A stretch of DNA of 43,445 bases from Bacilli bacterium. Lineage in GTDB: Bacteria; Bacillota; Bacilli; Paenibacillales; NBRC-103111. Location of the stretch: positions 1-43,445 of the forward strand of contig JAQBPR010000157.1 in the NCBI GenBank assembly GCA_028287395.1. Reading direction: 5' to 3'. This document shows positions 1 through 8,309 of the stretch, piece by piece. Under the pieces are notes generated by a model. It saw only the letters and a program-made list of their open reading frames with translations, searched no databases and was not told the DNA's origin. Each line of letters starts with the position of its first letter. The first letter of the stretch is position 1. Position numbers and translations under genes: made by a program.

Positions 1-998
1 TGGTGGTTAATGCAACCGGATTCGGACGTGGTACGCAATTAGATTATAACGAGTTGATGCAGTTCGAGCAATTTCCCGAATTTAAAACGGTTGCTCCAAC
101 TGTAACGAGGCCGAATGCGGACATTAAGTATGATCGGACGCTGGCAACCTATTCGCTTATTGGAACAAATGATCGTTATTTGGATATCACAAAATCAAAA
201 GTAGCTAAAGGTCGATTTATCTCTCAGCCGGATCTTGAATTTCGTAATAATGTCGTCGTATTAGGCAGTGAGGTTGCTAAATTTTATTTTGGTTTGCTTA
301 ATCCGGTTGGAGAGGATATCAAAATTGAAGGTAATGTTTTTACAGTAGTCGGCGTACTTGAACCGAAGGGATCGAATATTACGGGGACTTCGGTGGACAG
401 CACGGTAATTGTTCCCTTGGAAACGGCTCGAAGGGAATTTAAACTAGGCTTCATCCGCACCACATATATTGAAGCGCCAACAAAGGATGATATTTATAAA
501 GCGCAAGATACAATGACTAAATATTTAACTTATAAATTCAAAAGTGCAAATGGTTTTACGCTGACGAATCAAGATGAGCTGTTAAACGCTAAAACAGCTG
601 CAACGAACACACTGACGAATCAACTCGTTGCCGTAGCCTGTATTTCGTTGCTAGTAGGCGGTATCGGGATTATGAATATTATGTTGGTTACCGTAAGTGA
701 GCGTACAAGAGAAATCGGCATACGAAAATCCATTGGTGCCAAGCGAAGAAATATTTTGACTCAATTTTTAGTGGAGGCGACAGTAATCAGTGGGATGGGT
801 GGATTAATTGGGCTTCTGCTAGGGATTGGATTTTCGATCCTCTGGCCGCATATCTATCCGTCACAAACGACAAAAATATCGTTGGACATTAGTATTTACG
901 CCTTTTTATTCTCAGCATTAGTAGGTGTTATATTCGGTTTATATCCAGCCAATAAAGCTTCGAAATTACGTCCGATTGATGCATTGCGGTTTGATTAA
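1..998 (+). CDS. MacB/FtsX-type ABC transporter permease, 5' partial
   Basis: C-terminal about 331 residues of an ABC permease of the MacB/YknZ type. These membrane subunits pair with an ATPase and an accessory protein and move substrates or peptides across the envelope without a classic channel. The gene begins outside the window, because the usual first N-terminal membrane helix is missing and the reading frame is open to the edge. An extracytoplasmic MacB-like domain fills roughly residues 1-200. Three hydrophobic segments follow (about 207-230, 260-280 and 290-315). The conserved FtsX cytoplasmic stretch TREIGIRKSIGAKRR lies around residue 235. A 26-base gap with a GGAGG site leads into the next gene, so the two are probably co-transcribed. 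The substrate cannot be told from the sequence. Confidence 0.85.
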   Translation, partial: VVNATGFGRGTQLDYNELMQFEQFPEFKTVAPTVTRPNADIKYDRTLATYSLIGTNDRYLDITKSKVAKGRFISQPDLEFRNNVVVLGSEVAKFYFGLLNPVGEDIKIEGNVFTVVGVLEPKGSNITGTSVDSTVIVPLETARREFKLGFIRTTYIEAPTKDDIYKAQDTMTKYLTYKFKSANGFTLTNQDELLNAKTAATNTLTNQLVAVACISLLVGGIGIMNIMLVTVSERTREIGIRKSIGAKRRNILTQFLVEATVISGMGGLIGLLLGIGFSILWPHIYPSQTTKISLDISIYAFLFSALVGVIFGLYPANKASKLRPIDALRFD

Positions 999-1024
999 AC
1001 TTATACTTTAGGAGGTTGAAACAA

Positions 1025-3892
1025 TTGATACGCAAACTTATAAAACAGAAGATGATAAAGAGATTCCTATTTATCGTTACAGCACTCATCCTCATAGCTA
1101 GTTCATTTACGCCTTCCATTACGAACGCTTCTAACCAAGGGGTTTATTTAAGTCCAACGGTATTTTTTACTTTGGATAATGTATCCCTTAGTTCAGGTAC
1201 AGATAGTCAAACATTGAATTTTACTTTGAATTTGACGAATCAAAGTGATCAAAATATTGATTTAAATCAATATGGAGTCAGAGTCCTTGATAAAGACGGC
1301 AATAAATTTTCAGCGCAGCTGAATGAAAAAGCTTCCGCTCGTGTTTTGTCCCATCAGGCTCAAGGATTTAAATATGCTGCTCAGGTTCCGAAAAATATTA
1401 GTATCGGGCAGTTAAGTGTGGATATTTTCGTATGGGATTTTAGTACGGCAACCTATACTCGCGATTTAGGCAGTATTGGAATTTCACCAACAGTGGATAA
1501 CTCTGTAGCTAATGCAAATAAAGTAGTATTGAATATGGGGGATTTGAATTCGGCTATTCCAAGCGGATCATCAGTTTCCTTTGAATTAGTAAGAAGCTAT
1601 AAACAGCTTGTCAATGGCGTTTGGTCGATTTATTCCGATATGTACGTGGATAATCAAAGCTCGCAAGCGCTTAGTTTACCAGCGAATCTATTATTTAATT
1701 TACGGGATGAGAATAAGCAATATTATTCGAGCACTATAATTTCAGGTGGCGGTCAACCTATACCAGCCAACCAACGTAATATTATAACCTTGCAAACAAC
1801 GGTAAAAGCTCTGAATTCTGCGAATAAGTTTTCATTGGAATTTTCCAAGAGAACGACAGACATAAAAATCCCAAACACTTTATTAGGTAAGCTATCTTTA
1901 GAGGATTCTTACGCTGCTTCTGCAATTGGAAATACATTACAATATGTGACCAAAGGCGTTAATTCTTTGGATATGGTTGCGAATAAAGTCAGTTATAATG
2001 TTAAATCTACGGGGATTGAAGTGAATGCGGACTTTACTTTTACGAATAAAGGGCTATCCGTACTAACCATTCCAGATGTTACAGGAACTTTTCAAGTGAC
2101 GGATAGTACATTGACAATTGGAGCTACAGATTCAGAGTCGCACCCAGGCACATTGTCTCCTAATCAAAGCACAACGTATCATTATTATGGACTTTTCCCA
2201 AAAGGTACAGATGTGGGTAAAATTCAGCTTGTCATAACAGAAAATAAATCAGCGATCCTTACGCCAATTGATGTCATTGTTTTTCCTCAAGCTGAAACGG
2301 CTGCTTTTGATATGAAAGCATTCGATTCGACTCTCTTAAATCATGCAATGGTCTCTTTTCAAGCAATACGAAGCTATCATTCAATGTCAAATGGAATGCC
2401 GGCAATTAATGTGGATGTGTTAGTCGCAAACCAAAGTGATAAGGCGATAATTTTACCCACTTCATTGCAGTTAAATGTGAAAGACGGCGATAATTTAACT
2501 TATCCTACAACAACAGTTAATGGAGCAGGTCAGTCTATTATGCCGCACCAAAGTCTGCAAATTACGCTGCAAGCCGTCACAGGCAAAAAGGATACAAGCA
2601 ATGTATACAGCTTGGAAATTGCGAAAAAGGGAGCTACTGCAGCTGATTTAAATGTGGTGTATGATACTTTTGCACTTTCTGATTCATTTGCAAATACGAA
2701 CTTAGTAAGCAACACGTTAAACACATCACTTGGCAAGATCGGGGTTACGTTAAAATCAACCTATAGACTCTCCACAATTACTGGAGATGACGTTCTTATG
2801 AGCGAGATTCAACTGCAAAATCTGGATAACAAGGCAATTGCACTTCCGACCCAAGCAAGCTTTTATGGCGGTTATATGATTGATGATTTCGATGCACTAG
2901 GGAAAGTTATTCGCATCCAATCTTCACCTAATTTATTCCCAAATCAAACCACAACCGTATATATTTACACTAAAATACCTTATACAACTTTAGTCGGAAC
3001 CGGTTATATTTATTTGGGGGATGGAACTTTAAATACGCAAACATCTACTTGGTCACAAACGCATGAATGGACCGAGCTGCCATTGACTATTAACACAAAT
3101 GTAAGCCAAACAGATCCGAGCAATGAATGGATGATTAGCGACCCGGGAAGAACGTCTACGGGGAAAATTGTCGACAGTGGGATTTATGACTTGAACAGTC
3201 AAAAAATGCTGGCAGTCCGTATTTTGGATACGAATAAAGAAACCAGAAGTGGTATTATCGTTCCCTATACGGGATATTTAACCAATGCAGATGGAACTGT
3301 GCTGCCTTTAAAAACCACAGATGATTCGGCCAATACAACGGTACTTAGTAAGGAAGGAACAGCTATATCTACCTTATGGATTACACTTCCTACAGGATTT
3401 TCAACCGATAATCAACGATTTGTATTTGGACAAAAAATAGATGATCAAATTTTTACGACACCGCAGCAATATTTATTCAATCCAACATCAGGTGCTGTCG
3501 TTCAAGGAAGTACATCTGCAGATAATCTCAAATTGTATCCTTACAATGTTTCCATTGATAATTTGAAAATGACATCAGGCATTAATGGGTCACTAGGTTA
3601 TACAATTAATTTTAATTATACGATTACCAAAGCTTTGGATGCAGCAGGCGCGGCAAAAGATAGAAGTTTAGTGTTTACTTTAACGGACAATAATAATGTA
3701 GTGGTCAAAACATGGGGAGATATTCCTTTGGATGGAGCAGGCGCATGGACGACAGGTGCAAATAAACTTACTCTTTCAAATACGGACATTCAGGATCTAA
3801 CGACTTTCCTTAGCTTCAATCGCCAATTGAAAGTGTATGATAAATTTGAAGGCGGCATGAAATTATTGGGTACAATGAATTTTGGTTTTTAA
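1025..3892 (+). CDS. Large secreted protein of unknown function with a duplicated beta-rich module
   Basis: I do not recognise a characterised family. A TTG start at 1025 is chosen because GGAGG at 1011-1015 then lies 9 bases upstream; an in-frame TTG at 1016 abuts that site and is too close. The protein has about 955 residues. Its N-terminus is basic, then hydrophobic, and ends near SITNAS, a typical Sec signal peptide with no lipobox. The mature part is rich in Ser, Thr, Asn and Asp with almost no Cys, like Gram-positive extracellular beta-sandwich proteins. A stretch of about 80 residues beginning VSFELVRSY (coded near 1574) recurs as VSFQAIRSY (coded near 2351); both copies contain an N-Q-S segment followed by a Leu-Pro pair and a G-Q-x-I-x-x-(N/H)-Q segment. 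No LPxTG or S-layer anchor is visible. A strong terminator follows. Its place behind an ABC permease suggests it works with that transporter, which is inference. Confidence 0.7.
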   Translation: MIRKLIKQKMIKRFLFIVTALILIASSFTPSITNASNQGVYLSPTVFFTLDNVSLSSGTDSQTLNFTLNLTNQSDQNIDLNQYGVRVLDKDGNKFSAQLNEKASARVLSHQAQGFKYAAQVPKNISIGQLSVDIFVWDFSTATYTRDLGSIGISPTVDNSVANANKVVLNMGDLNSAIPSGSSVSFELVRSYKQLVNGVWSIYSDMYVDNQSSQALSLPANLLFNLRDENKQYYSSTIISGGGQPIPANQRNIITLQTTVKALNSANKFSLEFSKRTTDIKIPNTLLGKLSLEDSYAASAIGNTLQYVTKGVNSLDMVANKVSYNVKSTGIEVNADFTFTNKGLSVLTIPDVTGTFQVTDSTLTIGATDSESHPGTLSPNQSTTYHYYGLFPKGTDVGKIQLVITENKSAILTPIDVIVFPQAETAAFDMKAFDSTLLNHAMVSFQAIRSYHSMSNGMPAINVDVLVANQSDKAIILPTSLQLNVKDGDNLTYPTTTVNGAGQSIMPHQSLQITLQAVTGKKDTSNVYSLEIAKKGATAADLNVVYDTFALSDSFANTNLVSNTLNTSLGKIGVTLKSTYRLSTITGDDVLMSEIQLQNLDNKAIALPTQASFYGGYMIDDFDALGKVIRIQSSPNLFPNQTTTVYIYTKIPYTTLVGTGYIYLGDGTLNTQTSTWSQTHEWTELPLTINTNVSQTDPSNEWMISDPGRTSTGKIVDSGIYDLNSQKMLAVRILDTNKETRSGIIVPYTGYLTNADGTVLPLKTTDDSANTTVLSKEGTAISTLWITLPTGFSTDNQRFVFGQKIDDQIFTTPQQYLFNPTSGAVVQGSTSADNLKLYPYNVSIDNLKMTSGINGSLGYTINFNYTITKALDAAGAAKDRSLVFTLTDNNNVVVKTWGDIPLDGAGAWTTGANKLTLSNTDIQDLTTFLSFNRQLKVYDKFEGGMKLLGTMNFGF

Positions 3893-3912
3893 ATAAGCTT
3901 TTGAAATGATGG

Positions 3913-3955
3913 ACTGCCCAGAAAGTAGAAATTCTACTTTCTGGGCAGTTTTTTT
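3913..3955 (+). terminator. Rho-independent terminator of the permease/secreted-protein unit
   Basis: A near-perfect inverted repeat (arms about 3913-3930 and 3932-3949, including ACTGCCCAGAAAGTAG) is followed by a run of T. It sits 20 bases after the stop codon. Confidence 0.93.
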
Positions 3956-4034
3956 CTTTATAAGAGTGTGTTTAATAAGTGGTGGAGAGCATATGAGGGA
4001 ATGTGACCGGAGAGTTGAAGCTGTTTATCCTTGG

Positions 4035-4589
4035 TTACTCTGTTTCCACAACCTCAAGCTTTCCTGTTTCCGGATCCATAATTAAACCATGTACCAAAAT
4101 ATCTGAAGGAAGCAGAGGATGATTCTTTATGATCCCCACACTCTTGACAACGGCATCTTGAACATGATTGAAACCTGTAAGCCAGCGGTGAAGGTCTATG
4201 CCGGAATGTCCTAATGTGGACATTACCGTCTGTGATACTCCGCGAGCGATTGCTTTATCCAATAATAAGGTCGAGTTAAGCCCTGTCATCCCGCAATCGT
4301 GATGCCCGATAACCAGAATCTCATCCGCATTTAATTCATAAATCGCTACGAGGATACTGCGCATAACACTGCCGAATGGGTGAGAAAGAACGGCGCCTGC
4401 ATTTTTGATGATTTTAGCATCGCCATTTTTTAAATTTAAAGCTTTAGGCAATAGTTCAACTAAACGGGCATCCATACAAGTAAGAATAACCAATCGTTTA
4501 TCAGGAAATTTATTGCTGCGATACTGTTCATATTCTTTATTATCAACGAAAGCTTGGTTATATTCGAGAATTTCGGTAATTTTTGACAT
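4035..4589 (-). CDS. Beta-class carbonic anhydrase
   Basis: Interconverts carbon dioxide and bicarbonate in the cytoplasm. The 184-residue protein has the beta-class zinc site: C38 in CMDAR together with D40 and R42, and H96 and C99 in GHHDCG. Its length is that of the short bacterial beta enzymes. The ATG at 4589 is preceded by an AAGGAG-type site, which supports this start. It is the second gene of a minus-strand pair, 24 bases after the IscA-like gene, so co-transcription is likely. Substrate preference and exact subfamily cannot be read from the sequence. Confidence 0.93.
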   Translation of the reverse strand: MSKITEILEYNQAFVDNKEYEQYRSNKFPDKRLVILTCMDARLVELLPKALNLKNGDAKIIKNAGAVLSHPFGSVMRSILVAIYELNADEILVIGHHDCGMTGLNSTLLLDKAIARGVSQTVMSTLGHSGIDLHRWLTGFNHVQDAVVKSVGIIKNHPLLPSDILVHGLIMDPETGKLEVVETE

Positions 4590-4613
4590 TTGTTAGCTCC
4601 TTCATTTTTTTGT

Positions 4614-4943
4614 TTATTTGGCGATTAAGCTCATGTTTGCGTTATAGATTTGATTATTGCTTTTTAAAATAAAAGAGCGCTTTGCAGCCTGATAATCGAT
4701 TGTCATTCGTTCTTCAAAAAAGACGGCATCTTTTTGCGCATAGAAAATTTGCAAAGATGAACCATTCGCCGAAGGCCAAGAATCGCTTGATTCTACAGGG
4801 GCAATCATCCATAGCTGCGGAACGCCATTGACGGCGCATCCACAACCTTCATTATCATAAACAAGCTTTAAATGCTGTAATTGATGGATTTGAAGCTGCT
4901 GTTCAATTTCGCTTTGTGCTAATTCTGTAACTGTAATTTCCAT
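4614..4943 (-). CDS. HesB/IscA-like (YqkB-type) iron-sulfur family protein
   Basis: A 109-residue protein resembling the Firmicute 'iron-sulfur cluster biosynthesis family' (HesB/IscA fold, YqkB-like). A central glycine/cysteine segment EGCGCAVNGVP matches the conserved core. The C-terminal Cys pair of classic A-type carriers is absent, so cluster binding should not be assumed. A GAGAGAATC-type purine-rich site precedes the ATG. The gene is first in a minus-strand pair with carbonic anhydrase and is divergent from the M32 peptidase gene. Role is inferred only from the family. Confidence 0.75.
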   Translation of the reverse strand: MEITVTELAQSEIEQQLQIHQLQHLKLVYDNEGCGCAVNGVPQLWMIAPVESSDSWPSANGSSLQIFYAQKDAVFFEERMTIDYQAAKRSFILKSNNQIYNANMSLIAK

Positions 4944-4990
4944 AAGATTCTCTCTCCCTTTCCGTTATTTTAACATAAACCGATTAAAAG

Positions 4991-5019
4991 TTGCTTATAA
5001 AAGTTAGAAAAAGTAATAT
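4991..5019 (+). promoter_or_regulatory. Possible sigma-A promoter for the M32 peptidase
   Basis: TTGCTT at 4991-4996 and TAATAT at 5014-5019 are separated by 17 bases, 32 bases before the start codon. The -10 matches only four of six consensus positions, so this is tentative. Confidence 0.4.
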
Positions 5020-5051
5020 TTATAGTAAATTGCTCAAGGAGGTATGGATAG

Positions 5052-6569
5052 ATGAGTCAAGTACAAGAACAATTAACCGCATTTCGTGAATTGGTGAAAA
5101 AAATTAAAAGCTACGAGGAAGCAGTGGGTTTGATTTATTGGGACATGCGCACTGGACTTCCGAAAAAGGGTGTTGAAGGAAGATCTGAGGTAGTGGGTTT
5201 ACTTTCTACGGAGATGTTCAAATTATCGATTTCTGAGGAAATGAACGCGTTTTTACAGTTCCTTTCGCAACCACAGCATGAGGCGGAATTAAATGATACG
5301 GATCGTAAAATCGTCATGGAATGTCAAAAGGAATTTGATCGCAGTCGAAAAATTCCGACGGAAAAGTATCAAGCTTATGTTGTTTTAACATCACAAGCAG
5401 AGTCTGTATGGGAAGAAGCCAAAGACAAGTCAGACTATGCGATGTTTCAGCCTTACTTGGAAAAAATAATTGCCGCTAATTTGGAATTTGTTGAACTATG
5501 GGGCTATAAAGACAATAAATATGATACCTTACTGGATATGTATGAGCCGGGAATGACAGTCGCTATATTAGATGAGGTATTTGCGGCTTTGCGCAAAAAG
5601 TTAGTGCCTCTAGTTGCCCAAATTCAAGCCTCAAATGATCAACCGGATACTTCTTTCCTCCATCAAATGTTTGCAAAAGATAAACAACGCAGCTTCAGTT
5701 TACTGATCTTACGGCAGATGGGTTATGATTTTGATGCCGGACGCTTGGATGAAACGGTACATCCTTTTGCCACTGGCTTAAATTTGGGTGATGTGCGAAT
5801 CACCACTCGCTACTTGGAAGATGATGTGGTAAGCGCATTGTTTGGGACCATTCATGAGGGCGGTCATGCCTTGTACGAACAAAATATTTCAGCAGATTTG
5901 AGCGGGACTAATTTATGCACAGGTACTTCAATGGGTATACATGAGTCGCAATCTCGCTTTTGGGAGAATATGATTGGTCGCAGTCGTCCGTTTTGGAAGC
6001 AATATTATGCGGTCTTACAACAAACATTTCCAGGTCAATTTGACGATGTGCCAATTGAAGCTTTCTACAAAGCAATTAATGTCGTTAAACAATCGTTAAT
6101 CCGCATTGAAGCAGACGAATTAACCTACAATTTGCATATTATGATCCGCTATGAAATTGAAAAAGCTTTGTTTAATGAAACGATTACCGCTGCGGATTTA
6201 CCGCGATTTTGGAATGAGAAATATAAAGAGTACCTTGGAGTTGAGCCTGCCAATGATGGGGAAGGCGTTTTGCAGGATGTGCATTGGTCGAGCGGAGCTT
6301 TTGGATATTTCCCTTCTTATGCGTTAGGTAATATGTACGCGGCGCAAATGCGTAATACTTTAATTAACCGTATGCCAGAATTTAGTGCGAATATTGAACA
6401 GGGGGACTTGCTCCCGATTAAAGCATGGTTGGTAGAACAAGTATATCAATATGGCAAAGCGCTTACGCCTGCGGAAATTATTATGAAAGTAACAGGGGAA
6501 GAGCTGAATCCAGCTTATTTGGTCGCTTATTTAGAAGAGAAATACAAGGATATTTACCGCTTGGTTTAA
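5052..6569 (+). CDS. ypwA: Carboxypeptidase M32 (YpwA-type metallocarboxypeptidase)
   Basis: Zinc carboxypeptidase that removes residues from peptide C-termini in the cytoplasm. At 505 residues it has the usual family length. The zinc site HEGGH lies at residues 268-272, and the second family motif HESQSR starts at H297, with E298 as the third metal ligand. No signal peptide is present. An AAGGAGG site about 8 bases before the ATG supports the start. The next gene follows after 23 bases on the same strand, so they may share a transcript. Family assignment is firm; the symbol is by analogy with B. subtilis. Confidence 0.95.
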   Translation: MSQVQEQLTAFRELVKKIKSYEEAVGLIYWDMRTGLPKKGVEGRSEVVGLLSTEMFKLSISEEMNAFLQFLSQPQHEAELNDTDRKIVMECQKEFDRSRKIPTEKYQAYVVLTSQAESVWEEAKDKSDYAMFQPYLEKIIAANLEFVELWGYKDNKYDTLLDMYEPGMTVAILDEVFAALRKKLVPLVAQIQASNDQPDTSFLHQMFAKDKQRSFSLLILRQMGYDFDAGRLDETVHPFATGLNLGDVRITTRYLEDDVVSALFGTIHEGGHALYEQNISADLSGTNLCTGTSMGIHESQSRFWENMIGRSRPFWKQYYAVLQQTFPGQFDDVPIEAFYKAINVVKQSLIRIEADELTYNLHIMIRYEIEKALFNETITAADLPRFWNEKYKEYLGVEPANDGEGVLQDVHWSSGAFGYFPSYALGNMYAAQMRNTLINRMPEFSANIEQGDLLPIKAWLVEQVYQYGKALTPAEIIMKVTGEELNPAYLVAYLEEKYKDIYRLV

Positions 6570-6592
6570 ATCAAATATAAGGGGGCACTATT

Positions 6593-7552
6593 GTGGGGAT
6601 TCGCGTCATTAAAACAGCAGCTGCCGTAGTAATCGCCATTTATTTAGCCCTATTTTTTAATTTGAATTCCCCTTATTCCGCAGGCTTGCTTGCCGTTCTT
6701 GGAATAGACGTGACGAAAAAAAGGGGACTTAAAAACTCATCTGTACGAATTATTGCTTCACTGCTTGGATTATTATTGGCTTCGTTGATTTTTTATATTC
6801 TAGGCTATCACGTTTGGGTCATTGCGATTTATGTCATGCTTGTTTATACGTTACTCGTAAAATTAAAACTGCAAGACGGGATAATTACCAGTTCGGTCGT
6901 GATGATCCGGCTTTTCTCCATGCACATGACGGGATCGGATAGCGTGATCAATGAGATTTATTTGCTTTTAGTGGGACTGGGCACAGCAACCCTGATTAAT
7001 CTTCTGTATATGCCCAATACCAATCCAAAGCTAGAGCAAGCCAAAATACGCGTAGAAGCAATGCTTTCCACTATTTTCAAAGAAATTTCTCAGCATCTTA
7101 AGGATCACGAAAACCACATTTGGGACGGAAAAGAACTATTGAGTGTGCCTGCTGAAATCGAAAAAGGCTATAGCTTGGCCGAAAAAAGCGCGGAAAACAC
7201 ATTTAAACAAGGCGATGGCTATTGGGAAAAATATTTTGAAATGAGAAGTCAGCAGTATGAGTCCGTTCAGCGTATGCTGGATCTTGTGGCGCAAGTATAT
7301 CAATCTGTACCTCATGCACAGAGCATTGCGCTGCTTTTTGACGAATTAAGCGGAGATTTAAAAGAGGATTATTATACGGGCAACGTAGAGAAGAATCTAC
7401 TGGAACTGGAGAACAAATTTAAAGAGGATCGATTACCCTTGACGCGAGATGAATTTGAGGTCCGTTCTGCGCTTCTGCAGCTTAATTTGGAACTAAAAAA
7501 CTATTTATTTATTGCAAAGAGCAGTAAGAAACGAAAACAGTTGCAATCTTAA
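6593..7552 (+). CDS. Aromatic acid exporter family (FUSC/ArAE-type) membrane protein, YqjA-like
   Basis: A 319-residue protein with a hydrophobic N-terminal half (about four membrane segments, residues 7-25, 48-70, 74-95 and 118-140) and a charged, helical cytoplasmic C-terminal half. This is the layout of the Firmicute aromatic acid exporter family related to YqjA. It starts at GTG 6593, with GGGGG at 6581-6585 as ribosome site. The family is thought to export organic acids, but the substrate of this protein is unknown. It follows the M32 peptidase closely; no terminator is seen before cotE. Confidence 0.8.
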   Translation: MGIRVIKTAAAVVIAIYLALFFNLNSPYSAGLLAVLGIDVTKKRGLKNSSVRIIASLLGLLLASLIFYILGYHVWVIAIYVMLVYTLLVKLKLQDGIITSSVVMIRLFSMHMTGSDSVINEIYLLLVGLGTATLINLLYMPNTNPKLEQAKIRVEAMLSTIFKEISQHLKDHENHIWDGKELLSVPAEIEKGYSLAEKSAENTFKQGDGYWEKYFEMRSQQYESVQRMLDLVAQVYQSVPHAQSIALLFDELSGDLKEDYYTGNVEKNLLELENKFKEDRLPLTRDEFEVRSALLQLNLELKNYLFIAKSSKKRKQLQS

Positions 7553-7560
7553 AAATAGTT

Positions 7561-7590
7561 GTCACCCTAGACGAATGTCCTGCATACAAT
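7561..7590 (+). promoter_or_regulatory. Putative sporulation (sigma-E/sigma-K) promoter of cotE
   Basis: CATACAAT at 7583-7590 is an exact match to the sigma-E -10 pattern CATACAnT, and GTCACCCT at 7561-7568 stands 14 bases upstream as a partial -35. The overlapping CACC followed 16 bases later by CATA also fits sigma-K. Known cotE genes are transcribed by mother-cell sigma factors, which fits. The start site is inferred. Confidence 0.6.
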
Positions 7591-7624
7591 TTAAAAGAAT
7601 GATTGTATGGAGGAGGTAAAAAGG

Positions 7625-8194
7625 ATGTCAATTAAAGATAAAGACCTGCAATGTCGAGAGATCATTACGAAAGCGGTCTGCGGCAAAGGTCGAAAGTTTA
7701 GTCAGGTGAGCCATACCGTAACTCCGTCGCATGCTCCAACCAGCATCCTGGGCGCATGGATTATTAACAACCAGTATGAAACGGCAAAATCCAGCGATGG
7801 GGTTGAAGTATTAGGTACTTACGATATTAACATTTGGTATTCTTACGACAAAAATACGAAAACAGATGTCGCGAAAGAAACCATTTCTTATGTTGATGTT
7901 GTTCCGTTAACCTACTTAGATAAAAAACATAAGGAAGCTACCGCGGAAGTTTCAGCCGAAGCGACGCAGGAGCCGAATTGTGTAGAAGCCAGCGTTTCAT
8001 CGCAAGGCGAAAGTGTGATTATTCGTGTGGAACGAGAATTTGAAGTAGAAATGATTGCGGAAACGAAAGTATGCATCGTAGTTTGTAATGGTGGATGCGA
8101 CGATTTTGCCGATAAAAATTTCGACTTTGATGGCAGCGTGGATAACGATTATGATGAATTAGACCCTGATATATTGGAAGATGATTTTAACTAA
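7625..8194 (+). CDS. cotE: Spore outer coat morphogenetic protein CotE
   Basis: Mother-cell protein that nucleates the outer layer of the spore coat. The 189-residue product has the hallmark REIITKAVCGKGRKFSQ near the N-terminus, the SILGAWIINNQYE segment, a D-I-N-x-W-Y-S-Y segment and an ERE-containing beta core. It ends in a very acidic tail rich in Asp and Glu, as in B. subtilis CotE (about 181 residues). The ATG at 7625 is chosen because GGAGGT lies just upstream; an in-frame ATG at 7607 overlaps that site. A sporulation-type promoter precedes it and a terminator follows. Confidence 0.93.
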   Translation: MSIKDKDLQCREIITKAVCGKGRKFSQVSHTVTPSHAPTSILGAWIINNQYETAKSSDGVEVLGTYDINIWYSYDKNTKTDVAKETISYVDVVPLTYLDKKHKEATAEVSAEATQEPNCVEASVSSQGESVIIRVEREFEVEMIAETKVCIVVCNGGCDDFADKNFDFDGSVDNDYDELDPDILEDDFN

Positions 8195-8263
8195 AACAGA
8201 TTTATAAGTGGCATTAACGCCAACTATATAGGAACAGTATATGCAGGCATACATTGATTTGAT

Positions 8264-8286
8264 GGGGGCATTTGCCCTCTTTTTTG
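8264..8286 (+). terminator. Rho-independent terminator of cotE
   Basis: GGGGGC (8264-8269), loop ATTT and GCCCTC (8274-8279) form a short stem followed by six T. It shows that the next gene starts after this point, not at the in-frame ATG at 8241. Confidence 0.75.
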
Positions 8287-8309
8287 TTTTAAACGGAGGT
8301 GTGGGGCGC

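Noticed and set aside
8248..8255. CATACATT as a sigma-E -10 for the amidoligase
   Set aside because: A -35 at proper spacing is poor, and transcription would begin inside or at the cotE terminator hairpin.
8241..8309. In-frame ATG extending the amidoligase upstream
   Set aside because: A terminator hairpin lies in this stretch and a strong ribosome site stands just before ATG 8310.
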